Notes: generated from the sequence alone by a model not told the origin. A DNA stretch of 64,000 nucleotides from Glandiceps talaboti (GCF_964340395.1 NC_135555.1:12097246-12161245), one strand, 5' to 3'. Positions 1-13,135 are shown, numbered from the stretch's first letter. Translations and numbers: made by a program.

Positions 1-411
1 TAAAAAAAAACTGCATTGAATTTAATGTAAATAGTGTCATTTGTAGTGAATGTTAGTGGAAGTAATAGAGCAAACACGGATAGTATTGAAATTCTACTCC
101 TCAACTATCTGTGGACCAAACTATGCAGTTTGATGAATAAATATTCTGATTAAGCAAATTTTATTTGTTTGATGTGAATCTGTTATTTTAAAATGATGTG
201 CTCAACGTTGAGTGTTATGTGCTTGAGTTCCTATTATTTTGTCACACCTATTGAAGTAGGCACTTTCAAGGGAACTTTAACACTCATGCTGAACATGGTA
301 CTAGAGATTTGAAAGCAATACATTGGCATGGTCATGAATCTCATCAAGAAAATGTTGTGGTTGATTGTTAGAGGAAGGGTTAACTTCACATCCTAGGATG
401 AAAAGACTATA

Positions 412-930
412 AAAATACACCTTTACCCTCATACCCCAGTGTAACAGACTTTAGAAGAATACACTCCTGCCACCCTTTATCTCAGTGGAAGGATCTCCTA
501 TCTCCCCAGTAGATTAGCATATACAACCCTCCCCTGACCCACACCCCAGTCTTACATCACATTATCAGAGGTTCTTCTCACACCCCAGTATTAACAAATT
601 AGCATATTTCATCCCACCCCTAAGCTGTCATACCAGAAGGATTTCACTCACACCCCAGTATGATCTGATTGCCCACAACCCCACCCCAGTCATACCAAAA
701 CAGTTCTCACACCCCACTATAACAGATTAGCACAATACATCCCTCACCTGCCCCACACCTGTCATGTACCAGAGGAAGGGTTCTCTTCAAACCCCAGTAT
801 TAACAATTTAACATAATACACCACCTGCCATAATCCTATATACCAGAGGAAGGTTTAGTGAGTTTACCTCACACCCCAGTAGATTACCATATACACCCCA
901 TCGCACTATGTCCTATACCAGAGAATTAAT
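412..930. repeat. Degenerate minisatellite, about 7 units of 65-78 bp
   Basis: Recurring blocks CTCACACCCCAGTA, then AACAGATTAGCATA, then a C-rich stretch, then CATACCAGAGGAAGG. Heavily diverged, no reading frame. Confidence 0.65.
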
Positions 931-1266
931 TTCTCATAGTGAAACCTCAGCACTTAACCTACATTCCATACAGAACAGATTAAATATTTTCATCTATTTG
1001 AAAGTGTTAAAAAGACCATAAATAATGTGGCAAGTGGTGCTTACACTGACACTTGAGGACCATTTTGAACTCAGACAACAGGTCTAGCTTGGTGAACAGG
1101 TGTTGTAAGCTGACTGAACCAATAATGTCTAGCCAGACTTGGTTGATTAATTATGTTTACTACTCACCTCTCAACTTTTGTCCCTAAAATTAATGGTAGA
1201 AATAACTGCCTGGAATGTCGAAGATGTGAACTACTGAGAATTTTATTTTCTAACCACAAGAAAGAG

Positions 1267-1267
<1 letters not shown>

Positions 1268-1308
<41 letters not shown>

Positions 1309-1320
1309 ATGTGTGCATGC

Positions 1321-1394
<74 letters not shown>
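1268..1394. repeat. (GT)n microsatellite
   Basis: About 127 bp of GT with a few interruptions (GTGCATGTGTGCATGCCC at the middle, GTATGTAT near the end). Confidence 0.95.
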
Positions 1395-1398
<4 letters not shown>

Positions 1399-1883
1399 TA
1401 GAAGGCTGCTAGGCAGAGTGAGTAGTCTTCAACACACATGATGCATGACTCTACTAATTGTTTCAGTATACACAGAAAGAGTTTTCAACAAGTCTTCCCC
1501 TGGCTGCCTCAGTTGACCTGCCTACCAGCTAAGAATGAGTGAAATATCTTAGCAGAGTTTTCCCAATATGCTGTAGGGTTTCAAAAGTAACTGCTTAGAG
1601 TGAGATTTCTTTTACTTGAGACAGACTGAGACACCATCCATTCTACCCATCACACACAAAATAACAAAGTCTAGATTTATGAATTATCATTTATTTCAAA
1701 ATTACCAATGTATGATTTCAATGCTGACAATATCAGCAAGACACTTGATTATTTTAGATATATTAGTCGGCTTTAATTCTCACTTGTTAGTTTTTCCCAA
1801 AACATCTAAAAAATAATTTCTGAATTCAAACTTTACCACTTGTACAATAACACTTTACACTGATGAGTAGTATGTCAAAATGT

Positions 1884-2121
1884 AATGTTCTTTGTCATTG
1901 GCTGGTACAATTGGCTAAGTCAGCCATTGGCCAATCAACAGTGCTCAGCATGTGTACATGTGTAATGTTCTTTTCCATTGGTTGCCATAATTGGCTATTC
2001 AGCTATCAGCCAATCAGGAATGCCCAGGATGTGTACAAGTGCAATGTTCTTTGTCATTGGCTGGTATAAATGGCTATTCAGCTATTGGCCAATCAGCAAA
2101 TGCCCAGGATGTAGACTGGCA
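1884..2121. repeat. Minisatellite of three 80-bp units carrying CCAAT/ATTGG pairs
   Basis: Units start AATGTTCTTT at 1884, 1964 and 2043. Each has CATTGG near the left and GCCAATCA near the middle, so CCAAT boxes sit in inverted pairs. The open frames here come from the repeat. Confidence 0.75.
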
Positions 2122-2903
2122 GTACACCTGTACTTTGACAAATCAAAACTATTACATGGAAAGTTATCTATCATGGGTCTTCTTCTTAGACACCCATTTA
2201 TTTATTATTTTAGTATCTAATGTAAAAACAAAAGTTAATTTGGGGTGGTTTTATTTGTGGAAATCTATAATACAATAGAAGACAGTTAGTGTGAAACAGG
2301 ACATTTTATACAACAACAATCTTACAACCATAGCTACATTTTATTGTCTGGCTTAACAAAGTTTAAATACAATTGTTACATTTTGTAAGGTTGCAGATCA
2401 CATTAAGGTTGCTTATGCAAAGTAAATGTGTTTGTAAGGCCTTTGTCTCAGACTGAAATGTAGCAAGTTAGTACAATTTTTGTTGTGGAAAATGACATGT
2501 TTCACGTTAGCTTGCTTCTCTTGTATATTACAGAATTATGAGATGTATAACTGAGCTGAAAAATGACAATTCTGAATATGGCATAATACTATTACAAAAT
2601 ACTGTGTCAGATAACTAAATGTTTGGTATTAAAAAAACTGACGCTATTTCCAATGTTTCCAACAGTAGAAAACATATGTATGCAACAATTTCCTCTACCT
2701 TTGTGTACAAAACTTTTTAAAAATGTAACAAAATGGTGGACATAAATAGAAAAGAAGTAGTCTGTCAAAAATGTCAGTTCTAAATACCTCCCTCCAAGTT
2801 ATCACTTGAGGGCGCTATTACTTTCCCATGACAAAGTGAAAGTTAGTATGTACTTTGATACAGTGGGAATTAACCATGCCTTCTCAGTAGCCATATCACT
2901 GAT

Positions 2904-3277
2904 AGTCTTGGTTACCCAGACTCGCCAATGGGGGCGCTGCCTACGAGACCTCCCCAAACAAGAATCTGGGGAAACCACGTTCCAACTACCCTGCGATGGA
3001 AGTCACACAGTAGATTTCTTCCAAACATAAAAATGGGCTTACGAGGCCTGTTTGTTGTAGTTAATATACTAGTGTCGCTTGAGAAGTGATAATCTGTAGC
3101 GAAGGTACCCAAATCGTTCAGCCTGCAATGTTGGGCATGAAGTACTCCCCATGATGCAGTGCTCCAGCAGCTGATTCTGTCGCAGGCGAGTTGGAACTTG
3201 GTTTTCCCAGACTCTTGTTTGGGGAGGTCCCGTAGGTAGAGCCCCCAGTGGCGAGAGTCTGGGTAACCGAAACTATG
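2904..3277. mobile_element. 374-bp inverted-repeat MITE with 8-bp target duplication (family B)
   Basis: Arms of about 94 bp (2904-2997 and 3178-3277) are inverted copies sharing GGTTACCCAGACT, GACCTCCCCAAACAAGA and GTTCCAACT. TCACTGAT flanks both sides (2896-2903 and 3278-3285). An 8-bp duplication suggests the hAT superfamily, though the terminal bases are not a textbook hAT end. No transposase ORF is present. Confidence 0.75.
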
Positions 3278-3285
3278 TCACTGAT

Positions 3286-4710
3286 TGCTTTTCCATTATT
3301 CTTGTAGCAATTAATTTGAAATTTTATTTCAGCATTATTTTTCTGGTTTTATTGAGTCAAAATGGGTGCATATGGTTTAGAGAGAAGATCTTCAATTTCC
3401 AATGGAAAATTTGATGAGAATTTTTTACTTTTTTATCATAAATTGTACTAATTTGCAAACCATGTTACAGTACCTGGTATCCCAACCCAGAAACCGAATC
3501 CCCTGAAAAGAAATTGAATATTACTTCAAGTATAATGAAGTAAGCAATTTATTACATATAAGGTGACAGACAAGTTTTGACAAATAATATTACAGGCATG
3601 GTATTTGATGTAGCACTATATATTTAATTATTATTCAACATGACAAATAGGTAATATATGTAAAATACTGTTATTGGAATGATCACTTTTTTCAACTCAG
3701 CTGAGTACATTATTAACATTAGGCCTAATATTTTTAAAAATAACGTATTTCCGATAACCCGACCGACCCCAGTGTCAGCTGCCAACCCTAAACATTTTTA
3801 CATCCAAAAACTAGTTAGAAATTAATTCTATTTCTGTGTAAATTTTCTTACCATAGTATCCTTGGACAAGAATTCTGTTTAAAAACTCCATTCCAGAGAT
3901 ACCAAGTGCACACTGTGTGCATACATGTTCATCTACTTCACATATAATTGTCTTCATTTACTTCTTTTACAACTCATCAAACTATCACAGAAGTATTGTG
4001 ACCAATGAGTATCTTGTCTAAGAGCTGAATCAATTTCTCAAAAAAAAAAAAAATTTAAAAATTAAAAGTTTTGACCGACCTACCCTAATTTCTGAAGTCA
4101 TGTTATCGGAAACAAACATTATTTTTATTTTTGCCTTACAAGTTTTGGTTCATTGTTATTTTTATTTTCAAAATTACAAATTTTGGTTCATTAACATTAA
4201 TATTGCGTTTTTGGCCTGCATCGTAACTTGAAAACAAAAAATCACTGGTACATCAAAAGAAAAACCATTATTGTTATATTTTAGTAGCTAATTTTGTAAA
4301 GCATTATTATAACCATAATAAAATAACTTCCACTTGAGGTATATATATGAGTTAATTAAAGCAATCAATCACCTCTTGTCGATTCCAGCACCAAAAATTA
4401 CACCAATTGAGGTTCAAATTTAAGTTTTATACGGATGAGTTTTCATGATTTCAAATTATTGTTATTATTATATTACCAATAAATATGAGTAAAATATATA
4501 AATAAGGTGGGTATCAAAATTACACATCATTTCCACATTATTGATTATGATATATTAGTTAAGTGTTCAGCTTTCTAACGGAATATATTGTACATAACAG
4601 CTGATTGTTAGATGATGTATGGTCTATTGTTCCAAATATCATTATGTCATTATTTCTGTTGCAACAGCTGTCAGCAGTTTTTTAACATATTGTTATTTGC
4701 AATATTTATA
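3286..4710. other. AT-rich intergenic, nothing recognised
   Basis: No open frame of note, no RNA gene. A poly-A run of 13 at about 4039 and AT-rich filler. Confidence 0.6.
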
Positions 4711-5186
4711 TGACATCAGTTTTGTTGTTCTACATCACAGCAATATGTGTATAGTTATCACTTCTGTTGTTAACATCACAGTGATGTCATCAGTTGTGTT
4801 GCACAACATCATAAATATGTCATTAGTTATGTAGTTCTTCATCCAAAACTGTTCTGCTGTCCCACATCACAAATAATCTAATGTAATGTAGTTCTGTTCC
4901 ACGTCACTGTTATATGTCATGGTGTCCTACATTGATGTCATATCATTGTTCCAGTAATGTCATCAGTTCTGTTGTTCCACATTGTAATGATGTCATCAGT
5001 TCTGTTGTTCCACATTGCAATGATGTCATCAGTTCTGTTGTTCCACATCACAGCGATGTCATCAGTTCTGTTGTTCCACATCACAACAATGTCATCAGTT
5101 CTGTTGTTCCACATCACAGCGATGTCACCAGTTCTGTACACATCACAACGATGTCATCAGTTCTGTTGTTCTACATCACAACAATA
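4711..5186. repeat. 33-bp minisatellite
   Basis: Unit contains GATGTCATCAGTTCTGTTG then TTCCACATCACA. Near-perfect at 4955-5165, degenerate upstream. Because 33 is a multiple of 3, several frames stay open on both strands; not evidence of coding. Confidence 0.85.
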
Positions 5187-6282
5187 TGTGTCCAGGTTGC
5201 AACATGTCTCTATGAGTCTATGTCACCAGCCATCCAAATTTTCCACCAATTTTCAAAAAAACTTGGCTTGCATAATAAATGATCATATAAGTCATTGAAC
5301 GTTTCTCTTCAGCCAACCATAAAATATTCAAAATAACTCATTGAGTTTGACTTGTCCCATAAACATCATTTTGTTTGGTTCAAAAGATTAGAAACTAATA
5401 TACAATTATTGTCAAATCATATCATATTCAATGATTTGCATCATTATAAAAAAAACATCCATTGTGCTCTTTCAAAAGAAATACCGGTGACTGGAATATT
5501 TGTGTCCCTTGACACTTTGTTTACTGCCAACAACACCTGTCACTGCTTCTCTGGAAAAACTTTGGTCTTGATTGAATAAATACACAGGAAGAAGGTCAAT
5601 AACCTCAAGTTGACTCAAAGTATCAAAGTTTAGAGCGTCTTTGTATTAAAAATCCTTCAGGTTAATGTTGGCTAAGATAACATCACATCTGTGGACCTTC
5701 TAGTATGATTGATAGACCTTCTGTGAAAAAAGAACAAAATGTAATAAAAGTTTAATAAAAATGCATAAATATAGTTGGGTATTATAAATAAAGTGAAAAT
5801 GGTTAAAATCAGTTGTTGATAATTATGTCTAAAATTGGCAACTAGTGTTTCAAGTAAAATTGTGTGAACACACTTTGGAAATTCTCCAACATGTCTTCAC
5901 CACAAACATGTGTCGGAGTGTTTTTTTTTATATATAGAAGCATCAACTTCAAACTGCATCATCTTTACTTTCATAACAACATGAGGTGTAAACATTGAAA
6001 TTTTAGTCTCCAACACTACCACACTGTAAATGAACTAACGGTATATAAAAGAAACAGTGTTTCAATTTGATGAACAAATTTTAATATTCACTTTTGTGGT
6101 ATTGCAGCCAATAAAAAACCCAAAAAGATTGTCAACAAAAATGAGAAGATCAGTTTATCTATACCATTTTACTTTAAAAATATGTTTTCAAAAACAACTG
6201 AACTCATGATACATACATGAAGTGTTTGTTTACCCTATTCCATATTTATTTATCCGGTGTTTATGTTCTTGGCAACTTTAAC
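5187..6282. other. Intergenic, nothing recognised
   Basis: Short frames only; no splice-consistent coding exon or repeat structure seen. Confidence 0.55.
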
Positions 6283-6655
6283 TAGAACATGGTCCTTACA
6301 CAGAGGAGGATGTTATTCTACTGTGTTGGCCATATCAGTAAACAAGCTAAGTTTACAATCATATTAAACTATAAGGGGTGTTTTTCATCATGAAATGTAT
6401 TCCATATTAACAGACTAGGCAATGTAAAAAAAGACATTGTCCTTCACAGAGAAAGGATGGTGCTGTTCTGTGTTGGTCACATCTGTAAACAAACTATATG
6501 TTTACTATCATAACTAAGAGATGTTTATACAAAATGAAATCTTTTCCATATTAACAGACTTGCCATCATCTTCACAGAAAAGGATCATGTTGTTCTACTG
6601 AGTTGGTCACATCTGTAAACAAACAGTATGTTTACACTATCATGACTCGAAGGTT
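6283..6655. repeat. Tandem repeat, about 3 units of 130-148 bp
   Basis: Anchors ATGGTCCTTACACAGAGGA, TTGTCCTTCACAGAGAAAGG and ATCTTCACAGAAAAGGATC, each followed by GTTGG(C/T)CA, GTAAACAAAC and TCCATATTAACAGACT. Confidence 0.65.
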
Positions 6656-6862
6656 TCTATGAGGTAAAAACGTTCACAGGCACAATGAGGCTGTAAGTCT
6701 GTATACTTTTATATATCTCATTACATTTTACAGTAGACTTTGAAAATCCATTGATGGACCTGTACAGTAGGATAACCTTGCCACTAGCTTTATACTTTCA
6801 GATTATGTATGTACGTACAAATCAATAACATAAAATTTATATACACCATCAAAGAGTTTAAG

Positions 6863-7113
6863 CTTTTCCTGTTTACGTTTCTTGAAATATTTCATTATAA
6901 AAACATATCCACTTAGGTTATATCATTGTCATTCGTATTAAAAGTTTCGGTTTTATTTTTATGTTTATTTAATGATCCTGGCATGGTCATACCCTTATAC
7001 ACTTTCCTGTTTATTTTTCTGAAATATTTCATTAAAACGTTTCCACTGATGTGATATCATTGTTATCATTCTTATTAAAAGTTTTTCAGGGTTTTTTATG
7101 TTTATTTCAAGTT
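6863..7113. repeat. Two tandem units of about 139 bp
   Basis: CTTTTCCTGTTTAC...GAAATATTTCATTA...ATATCATTGT...TATTAAAAGTTT repeats from about 7002 with moderate divergence. Confidence 0.6.
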
Positions 7114-8115
7114 CCTGTCCATTGATGATGAAAGTATGTACCGTTCTTTGTATTTCCCACGCAAAATAATTACCCCAAAAACTTAAGGTACGTGATATTT
7201 ATTTTAAGTACTCTACATGTACAGATTTGATACTCAAATTGTCTGAAAGTTTCCTGTTTGTGTAGTTGTGTGGTTTTTATCTTAGAAATAACACAACAGC
7301 TTAAGGCTGGTGTACACCCAGTTGTCGGCATTATGTCTGGCCTATAAAAATAGTCGTATAAAATCTCTACATTGATAGCAGCTGTCTAAAAGGAGGCCAG
7401 TTACCATCTCACTTTGTTTATTGGATTGTTTAGTGACTGTTTACTTGTCCTCACTTGACCTTGGTTTAGATACAAAGTAACTACAATGTAACTATACTAA
7501 GAACACTATTGTTGATACCATGTATTCATCTTAGGACATTTTGGATATTAAACTCGTACATACGTGTATAAAAAAAGCAATTCCAGACAAGTGGAAAAGC
7601 AAGGACCACTTGATATTAAAATTTCTAAAAGTAGTCATTTATAGCTGTTGTTTTCTTTCACTTTTCTTTGTTTAGGAAATATGTGGAACATAAGGGGCCT
7701 TAATGTGTGTAGCATAAGGGGCCTTTAATAATGTCAATGTACTCTGTACAAGACTTGCCCCCAAAACAAGGGAAACTTAGATATTAAATAGAATCTGGAA
7801 GTTTATATGTACAATTATTTCTTTTAAAAACATATGATATTATATGAACTCTGAAATTATGTGCCATACTCATTAAGAAAAGAAAACTTGATGAACATTG
7901 TTGTGTCTAATTTCAGGCTTGAATACACAGCTGTGAGGGAAATGCTAGGCGTGAGGGGAGGTGATAGTCACATGACATGACTCTAGGCTAAAGTATTATA
8001 AACATTGACTGGCAAAAATGAAATATATGAGAATCTGTACCATATACATTGTGTAATGTATTAAAGTGTCTTTAATCTAAAGAAGATCGCTGATAATTTC
8101 AACATTTACAGCATT
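7114..8115. other. Intergenic, nothing but a short duplication
   Basis: A 25-30 bp direct duplication around GCATAAGGGGCCTT (about 7682-7730). Otherwise featureless. Confidence 0.5.
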
Positions 8116-8217
8116 GTTAGCATGTCCATCTTATCAGCTCTTTTAGAGTCCAAATTATGTTACCTACCCCAGTAGTTCGGACACTATTAAAATAGCTGAT
8201 TAGATGGACATGTTAAC
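8116..8217. mobile_element. Small foldback element, about 100 bp
   Basis: GTTAGCATGTCCATCTTATC at 8116 is inverted at 8179-8217 (ends GATGGACATGTTAAC). The arms are 36-39 bp with few mismatches around a 27-nt spacer. No clear target duplication is seen, so mobility is inferred from structure. Confidence 0.45.
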
Positions 8218-8642
8218 AACAACAGTTAACGCCAAGACACAGAGGTGATTGTACATGATACAAGTATGTAGCCTAAATCACCAAAACTATAAATTGACTG
8301 TTATCAGTTTTGATGACTACAATTTGGCTAATGTCTAGTTCAGAAATGTTAAGTATAATACTTGGTTAATCCTACCCAATGAATTCAAGGACTAATGGTT
8401 TGAATTTAAGATATTATCGTTAAAAAAGTAAGTTTTTTACGTAGGATTTTAGTTCATTACCCGATTGTTCTTTTAAAAGACAATTAATTACCAAAGGATA
8501 TTACTGGGACTATAATGAAGCAAAGCTTGTGTGAATAACAGTCCAAAAATTAAATTTCAGTAGAATTTTTTTTCTTCAAAAAAAATATATGACTTGAAAT
8601 TTATATATGTTCAGTTGACAAGGCCTAGTTCAGTTAAAAAGC

Positions 8643-8802
8643 TAGTCTTGCTGCTAGATGTTTGGGCCTTCTTTCCGAAACCATAAGGGTACGAAGTTCA
8701 CAGTGAGGGCTTTGCTCGAACAAATGTTCCATCCTCGATAGCGATATTCGGCCATGTGTCATATTGTATCGGAAGAACATCCAAGGTCTAGCAGATAGAC
8801 TA
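8643..8802. mobile_element. 160-bp MITE with 9-bp target duplication (family A, copy 1)
   Basis: Homologous along its length to the element at 53.32 kb: TAGTCTTGCTGCTAGA at the left, CAGATAGACTA at the right, and internal ATGTTCCATCCTCGATAGCG. Flanked by perfect 9-bp repeats TTAAAAAGC (8634-8642 and 8803-8811). A second independent insertion of the same family. Confidence 0.85.
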
Positions 8803-9059
8803 TTAAAAAGCAAGCAGTATAGTTTACATTTTAATTATTTAAAGGCCCTTGTCAGATTTAGGATTAAAATTTACTTGTGAAAAACACATAAAAATTTGGT
8901 CTTTAACAAAAGAATTGTCGTATCTAATTTTTATGGCTTCACTGATAAAATAACACTAATGTGAGAAACTGGGATTGAAACATGGGCCTTTAAACATGAA
9001 AGGACAAGAAAGCCTGGATTCCATGGCAACATGACCCAATTATTATTCTTTTTTTCAGG

Positions 9060-9186
9060 ACTAATTTTTCTGTAGTCTTGTTTCTGACGACTATGTTCTG
9101 ATTTTACACTATGTTATCTTCACACACGTAATAATGTAGTATAAAATCGAAATAAGTTGTCAGGAACTAAACTAATTTTTCTGTAG
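9060..9186. mobile_element. Hairpin element flanked by 16-bp direct repeats
   Basis: The 16-bp ACTAATTTTTCTGTAG occurs at 9060-9075 and 9171-9186. The 95 bp between is an imperfect inverted repeat (TTCTGACGAC...GATTTTACACTA against TAGTATAAAATCG...GTTGTCAGGAA). It looks like a small foldback insertion, but the flanking repeat is longer than usual for a cut-and-paste element. Confidence 0.5.
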
Positions 9187-11599
9187 CTTTGCTAGATATT
9201 TTTTGTACACCTAAATTTCAATCCCATTCTGCAATAGGTCTGTAAAGTGTAAGAAGAATACAGAAGGGGTGTCTATCTATATGCATGCACACTTAGATAG
9301 ATATATAATGTTTCCCCTGGTACCACTGAAACACAGCTGGGTTGACAAGTACTATCTTGTCATTACAAGCTGTTAATAGTGGATCAATTTACTTTCTATA
9401 GTCGTCTAAATGTGAAGATAAAATTTCTGATTAATGTGTTCCTTTTACAATAAGAGCATCTATTATTAATATCTTAAAATACCTGTGTTGATGTTATAAT
9501 AATACCCTCCTCCAGCAAATATAGATACAAAAGGTGACACTAATGGTGTATATCACATCGTAGTCATAAATATATAGAGTTCAAAATTCAAAGATTCGTA
9601 CCAAAAATCTGATACAATTTCATGTTCGCAGGTAAGAATGAAATCTATGCAAGCTCCACCAGATTTATCCAAACTATTATGAGCATTCCCCAAATATGAG
9701 GTACAATGCATGAAAATCTCTGCAAGTTTTATCAGATTTCCTCTTCTGTTACAAAAATTTCAAAAACCTTCGCAAAACACTGCAGAATTGAAATTGTTGG
9801 CATTTATCATTCACTTGATATGTACAACCCTTACCAAACAAAATAAGTTTAAACCCCCCAAGGATACATTTGTTTGTTTGTTTATCTTTGCTCACAAAAA
9901 ACTGCGATCTTATTAGGTGAAGGCCATACAGGTGACTAAATAAATGAGAAAAGGATTATCCCACTACTTCACATCATGAACACATTCAAACTACCTATGT
10001 ATATTTGCTTAACATGATAATTTTGGTAAATATTAAACTACCTCAGGCTACAGCTCAGAACCTGACCTTATAGCTGTGATATGATCTTGTTGAGGGTGCA
10101 CAATATAGTCAAGCGCACCTGTATGTGAAGGTTCTAAGCTACAGGCTAAATTGATTTTTATACACATATTTCAAAGATTGGAAATGTGCGGAAGGAAGTT
10201 AGAAAAGTGGTGTTATTTACAATTACATGTATTACATTTCTTTGTTGTTTTATGTGTATATATTCATAGCTTAAAAGGAATTCACACTGGAACTACAAGC
10301 AGGTCAGAAGTTTAACAAGTTTTAGATGTAACTTATGTAGGCTGCTAGTAAGTATTAATGAGCTTTGAAAGCAGCAGTTGTTTATTGAAATTAAAATTAT
10401 CAAAATGATTTATCTTATAAAGTATCAGTTGGTTCTAGAAATGGCCTTGTACTAATTTTAGACATTAGTCAGACTGTACTATTGTCATGTATGAGGGAGA
10501 ATGTGGAGATATGCAGTACATAAATGTTGTTATTTTTGTAGGGAGCACACAGCTTGATTTTTCAGTGTTCAATAAAGACATTTTGTTGGAATGTTTTCAA
10601 GGGTAATACAAGTGTCCTAGTATGAAAAATATCACATTCAAAAAAAGAAATCCCAGCCCATGCAGTTTACAGCCGATTCGATAAAATAAAGAACGGTGAA
10701 GTAAAAAACATACATGTCACAGAAAAAGCTTGAAATGCATCAAATCTGGGAAGAATAAGTGGTACAAGTATTTCAGTAGTGAAGTATTAAACCAAGTATT
10801 TTGATATAGGGAAATATGTTTTATTTATTTTTTTAACAGGCATATACATGATTCTACAGATGTTAATCAACGCAATCCTGAAGCATATCTGAGTGTGTGT
10901 GTGTATGTGAGAGGGTAGGATAGGTGCACTTTAATAGTTGGCACCTTATACCCTATACATACATTTAAATAGTGATAATTTTTCTGTCTTTGGAAGGGGA
11001 AACATAGCTATACATGATGTACAAAGTGAGTACCCATTTTGTAAAAGACAAAATTGTATAGAGTATACCAACATATTACAAATAATACTCAAACATTTTT
11101 TTATCTTTTTCTGTATTTCTTTGGTGCTTTTTAAGCTCTCCCCATCAGTTTCTGTTTTCAATGTTGTATCATCAAATTATTTTCTATACTGCTGTTTCTC
11201 TTTTTGAATAAAAAAATTACTGTAAAAGGCAGTCCCTATATATACCTTTTTTGATGACATGTGGGAGGGTACCTAACCTATATTATATAGACACAGTGAC
11301 GTATGCATCATTGTGGATTTTTTTAAGCATTTCATTCACAGATAATGAATAGCACAGACAGTCTATGTTTGTTTAGTTAAAATGGCTACATAGAGGTAGG
11401 CAATTACAGCACCTTAGTATTTGTGTTAGGGACTGTGTTGCCTAGAGTCACCAATAATCACAGTGTAAATACAACTTCATACACCTGCTTGAATCGATGT
11501 CTGCTTTGAAAAGAACTACAACTCATTAAAATTACATTGACGGTGTATCATTGTTACATTGATAAAATGAGTTGAAATTTGCTTCTCTGATATACTCAT
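9187..11599. other. Intergenic, nothing recognised
   Basis: Contains a weak inverted pair around GCTACAGCTCAGAACC (about 10045) and GGTTCTAAGCTACAGGC (about 10130). No gene signal. Confidence 0.5.
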
Positions 11600-12355
11600 T
11601 TAGTTCCAATTATTACAGCACATTTTAATATCAGTGTAAAAGGTTGTGTCTGGTCATTAATTAAATTATTGATTAAACCTTTTGATTCAAAATAAATGTA
11701 ACAATTAACTGAAATAATGTCAGTAAATATTTGAGAATACCTGTTAGATAGAAGTCAGTACATTCCTCTTTCCCTCATGTGAAAATCAATCTGACCATTT
11801 TCATTTTAAAGGTTTGAACTCTCCCAGAAGAAAAATGATAATTTTCTGTATATTTTAATTTCTGTATATTCTGATTTGTATTTTTCTGTATCACAATGTA
11901 ACTTTTCATGAACTAGTTTTAAAAAAATAATTTTCAAAATTTGAATCTTGTTCTAATAATTTTACAGCATGTTTTAATAACTTTGTTTGAAAGATTGTGT
12001 TGTGCGGTTATTACATTAAATATTAATTTACATCTTATGAGAGTTTGATACAACCTTTATCATTCATGAAACAACTGAATAAATGTCAGTCAATATTTGA
12101 GAATACCTGTTAGATAGAGATCAGTGCATTCCTCTTTGCCTCATGGGAAAATCCCATTTCCAATTTTATATTTCAAAACTGAGTGAAATGTCAGACAGTT
12201 TTCATTTTAAAACGTTCAAAACTCTCCAGTCCCAGAAAAAAAAGAAGATAATTTTCTGCATATTTAGACTTCTGTATCTTCTGATTTGTATTTTTCTGTA
12301 TAGCAATGTAGCTATTCATGAAATTGTTTGTTAAAAATAATTTTTAAAAAATTGA
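11600..12355. repeat. Direct duplication of about 370 bp
   Basis: Shared blocks in the same order: AATATTTGAGAATACCTGTT with GATAGA, CATTCCTCTTT, GATAATTTTCTG and TTCTGATTTGTATTTTTCTG at about 11728-11890 and 12092-12300. Not coding. Confidence 0.7.
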
Positions 12356-12896
12356 ATTTGTAAAACTTCTCTATTACCGTGGTACATGTTACATTCATTT
12401 TGCAGCAGAATTGTGAATTGTCCTCTCAATGCCAAATTTAAAGAAACTTAGGAAACAATGCAAGGTCTTTTCTGCCAAATTCATCCAAAATAGTGTGACA
12501 AAAAACACCTGACATTGAAGGAGAAGCAATTCATGAACTATTATAACAAGGCAAAATAACAAAACTATTTTTTAGAGGTCTAAAACTATCAAGAACTTTG
12601 TTTCAGGTAAATATTGTTCTCCAAGAGAAGAATTTGAAGGCTATGCAATAAGTCTTTAAGAATTGTCTTTTTTAAATTCCTTTTCAAGACTTTGTCATTA
12701 AAGAATGCGATGAAGGATTTTCACATAGATACGTAATTCACCTTACCCAAAAGTCCACTTTAAGTCTAAACAATTAGTCCTAACAATTGTCATCTTAATG
12801 CCTTCTCAAGAATTTGTCAAAAATGCTTAATGAAGGACTTAAAGTCTGTACAATATATTACCTGTCCTTGTCACCTTTCTAAAAAGTTCATGTGAA

Positions 12897-13135
12897 ACTT
12901 TCCCAAAATGTCTGTCATTATGTACTCTTTGTTTACGCCTATTCAAAAATGTCTTGATTATCTCAGAATTGTAAGAATTGAAGTCGAAGCATTTCATCAG
13001 GTATTGACTTGATACCTTTCCAAAATGTCTATCATTATTCTTTGCTCACGCCGAGGCTATTCAAAACTGTCTTGATCATTTTAAGAATTGAAGTCCTATG
13101 CTATTCATCTGTTATTGACTTGATACCTTTTCAAA
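12897..13135. repeat. Tandem repeat, two units of about 118 bp
   Basis: CCAAAATGTCT(A/G)TCATTAT, TATTCAAAA, TGTCTTGAT, AAGAATTGAAGTC and GGTATTGACTTGATACCTTT recur with few changes. Confidence 0.6.

Noticed and set aside
1153-1439. Open frames of Cys-Val or His-Thr repeats over the GT tract
   Set aside because: They are translations of a dinucleotide microsatellite.
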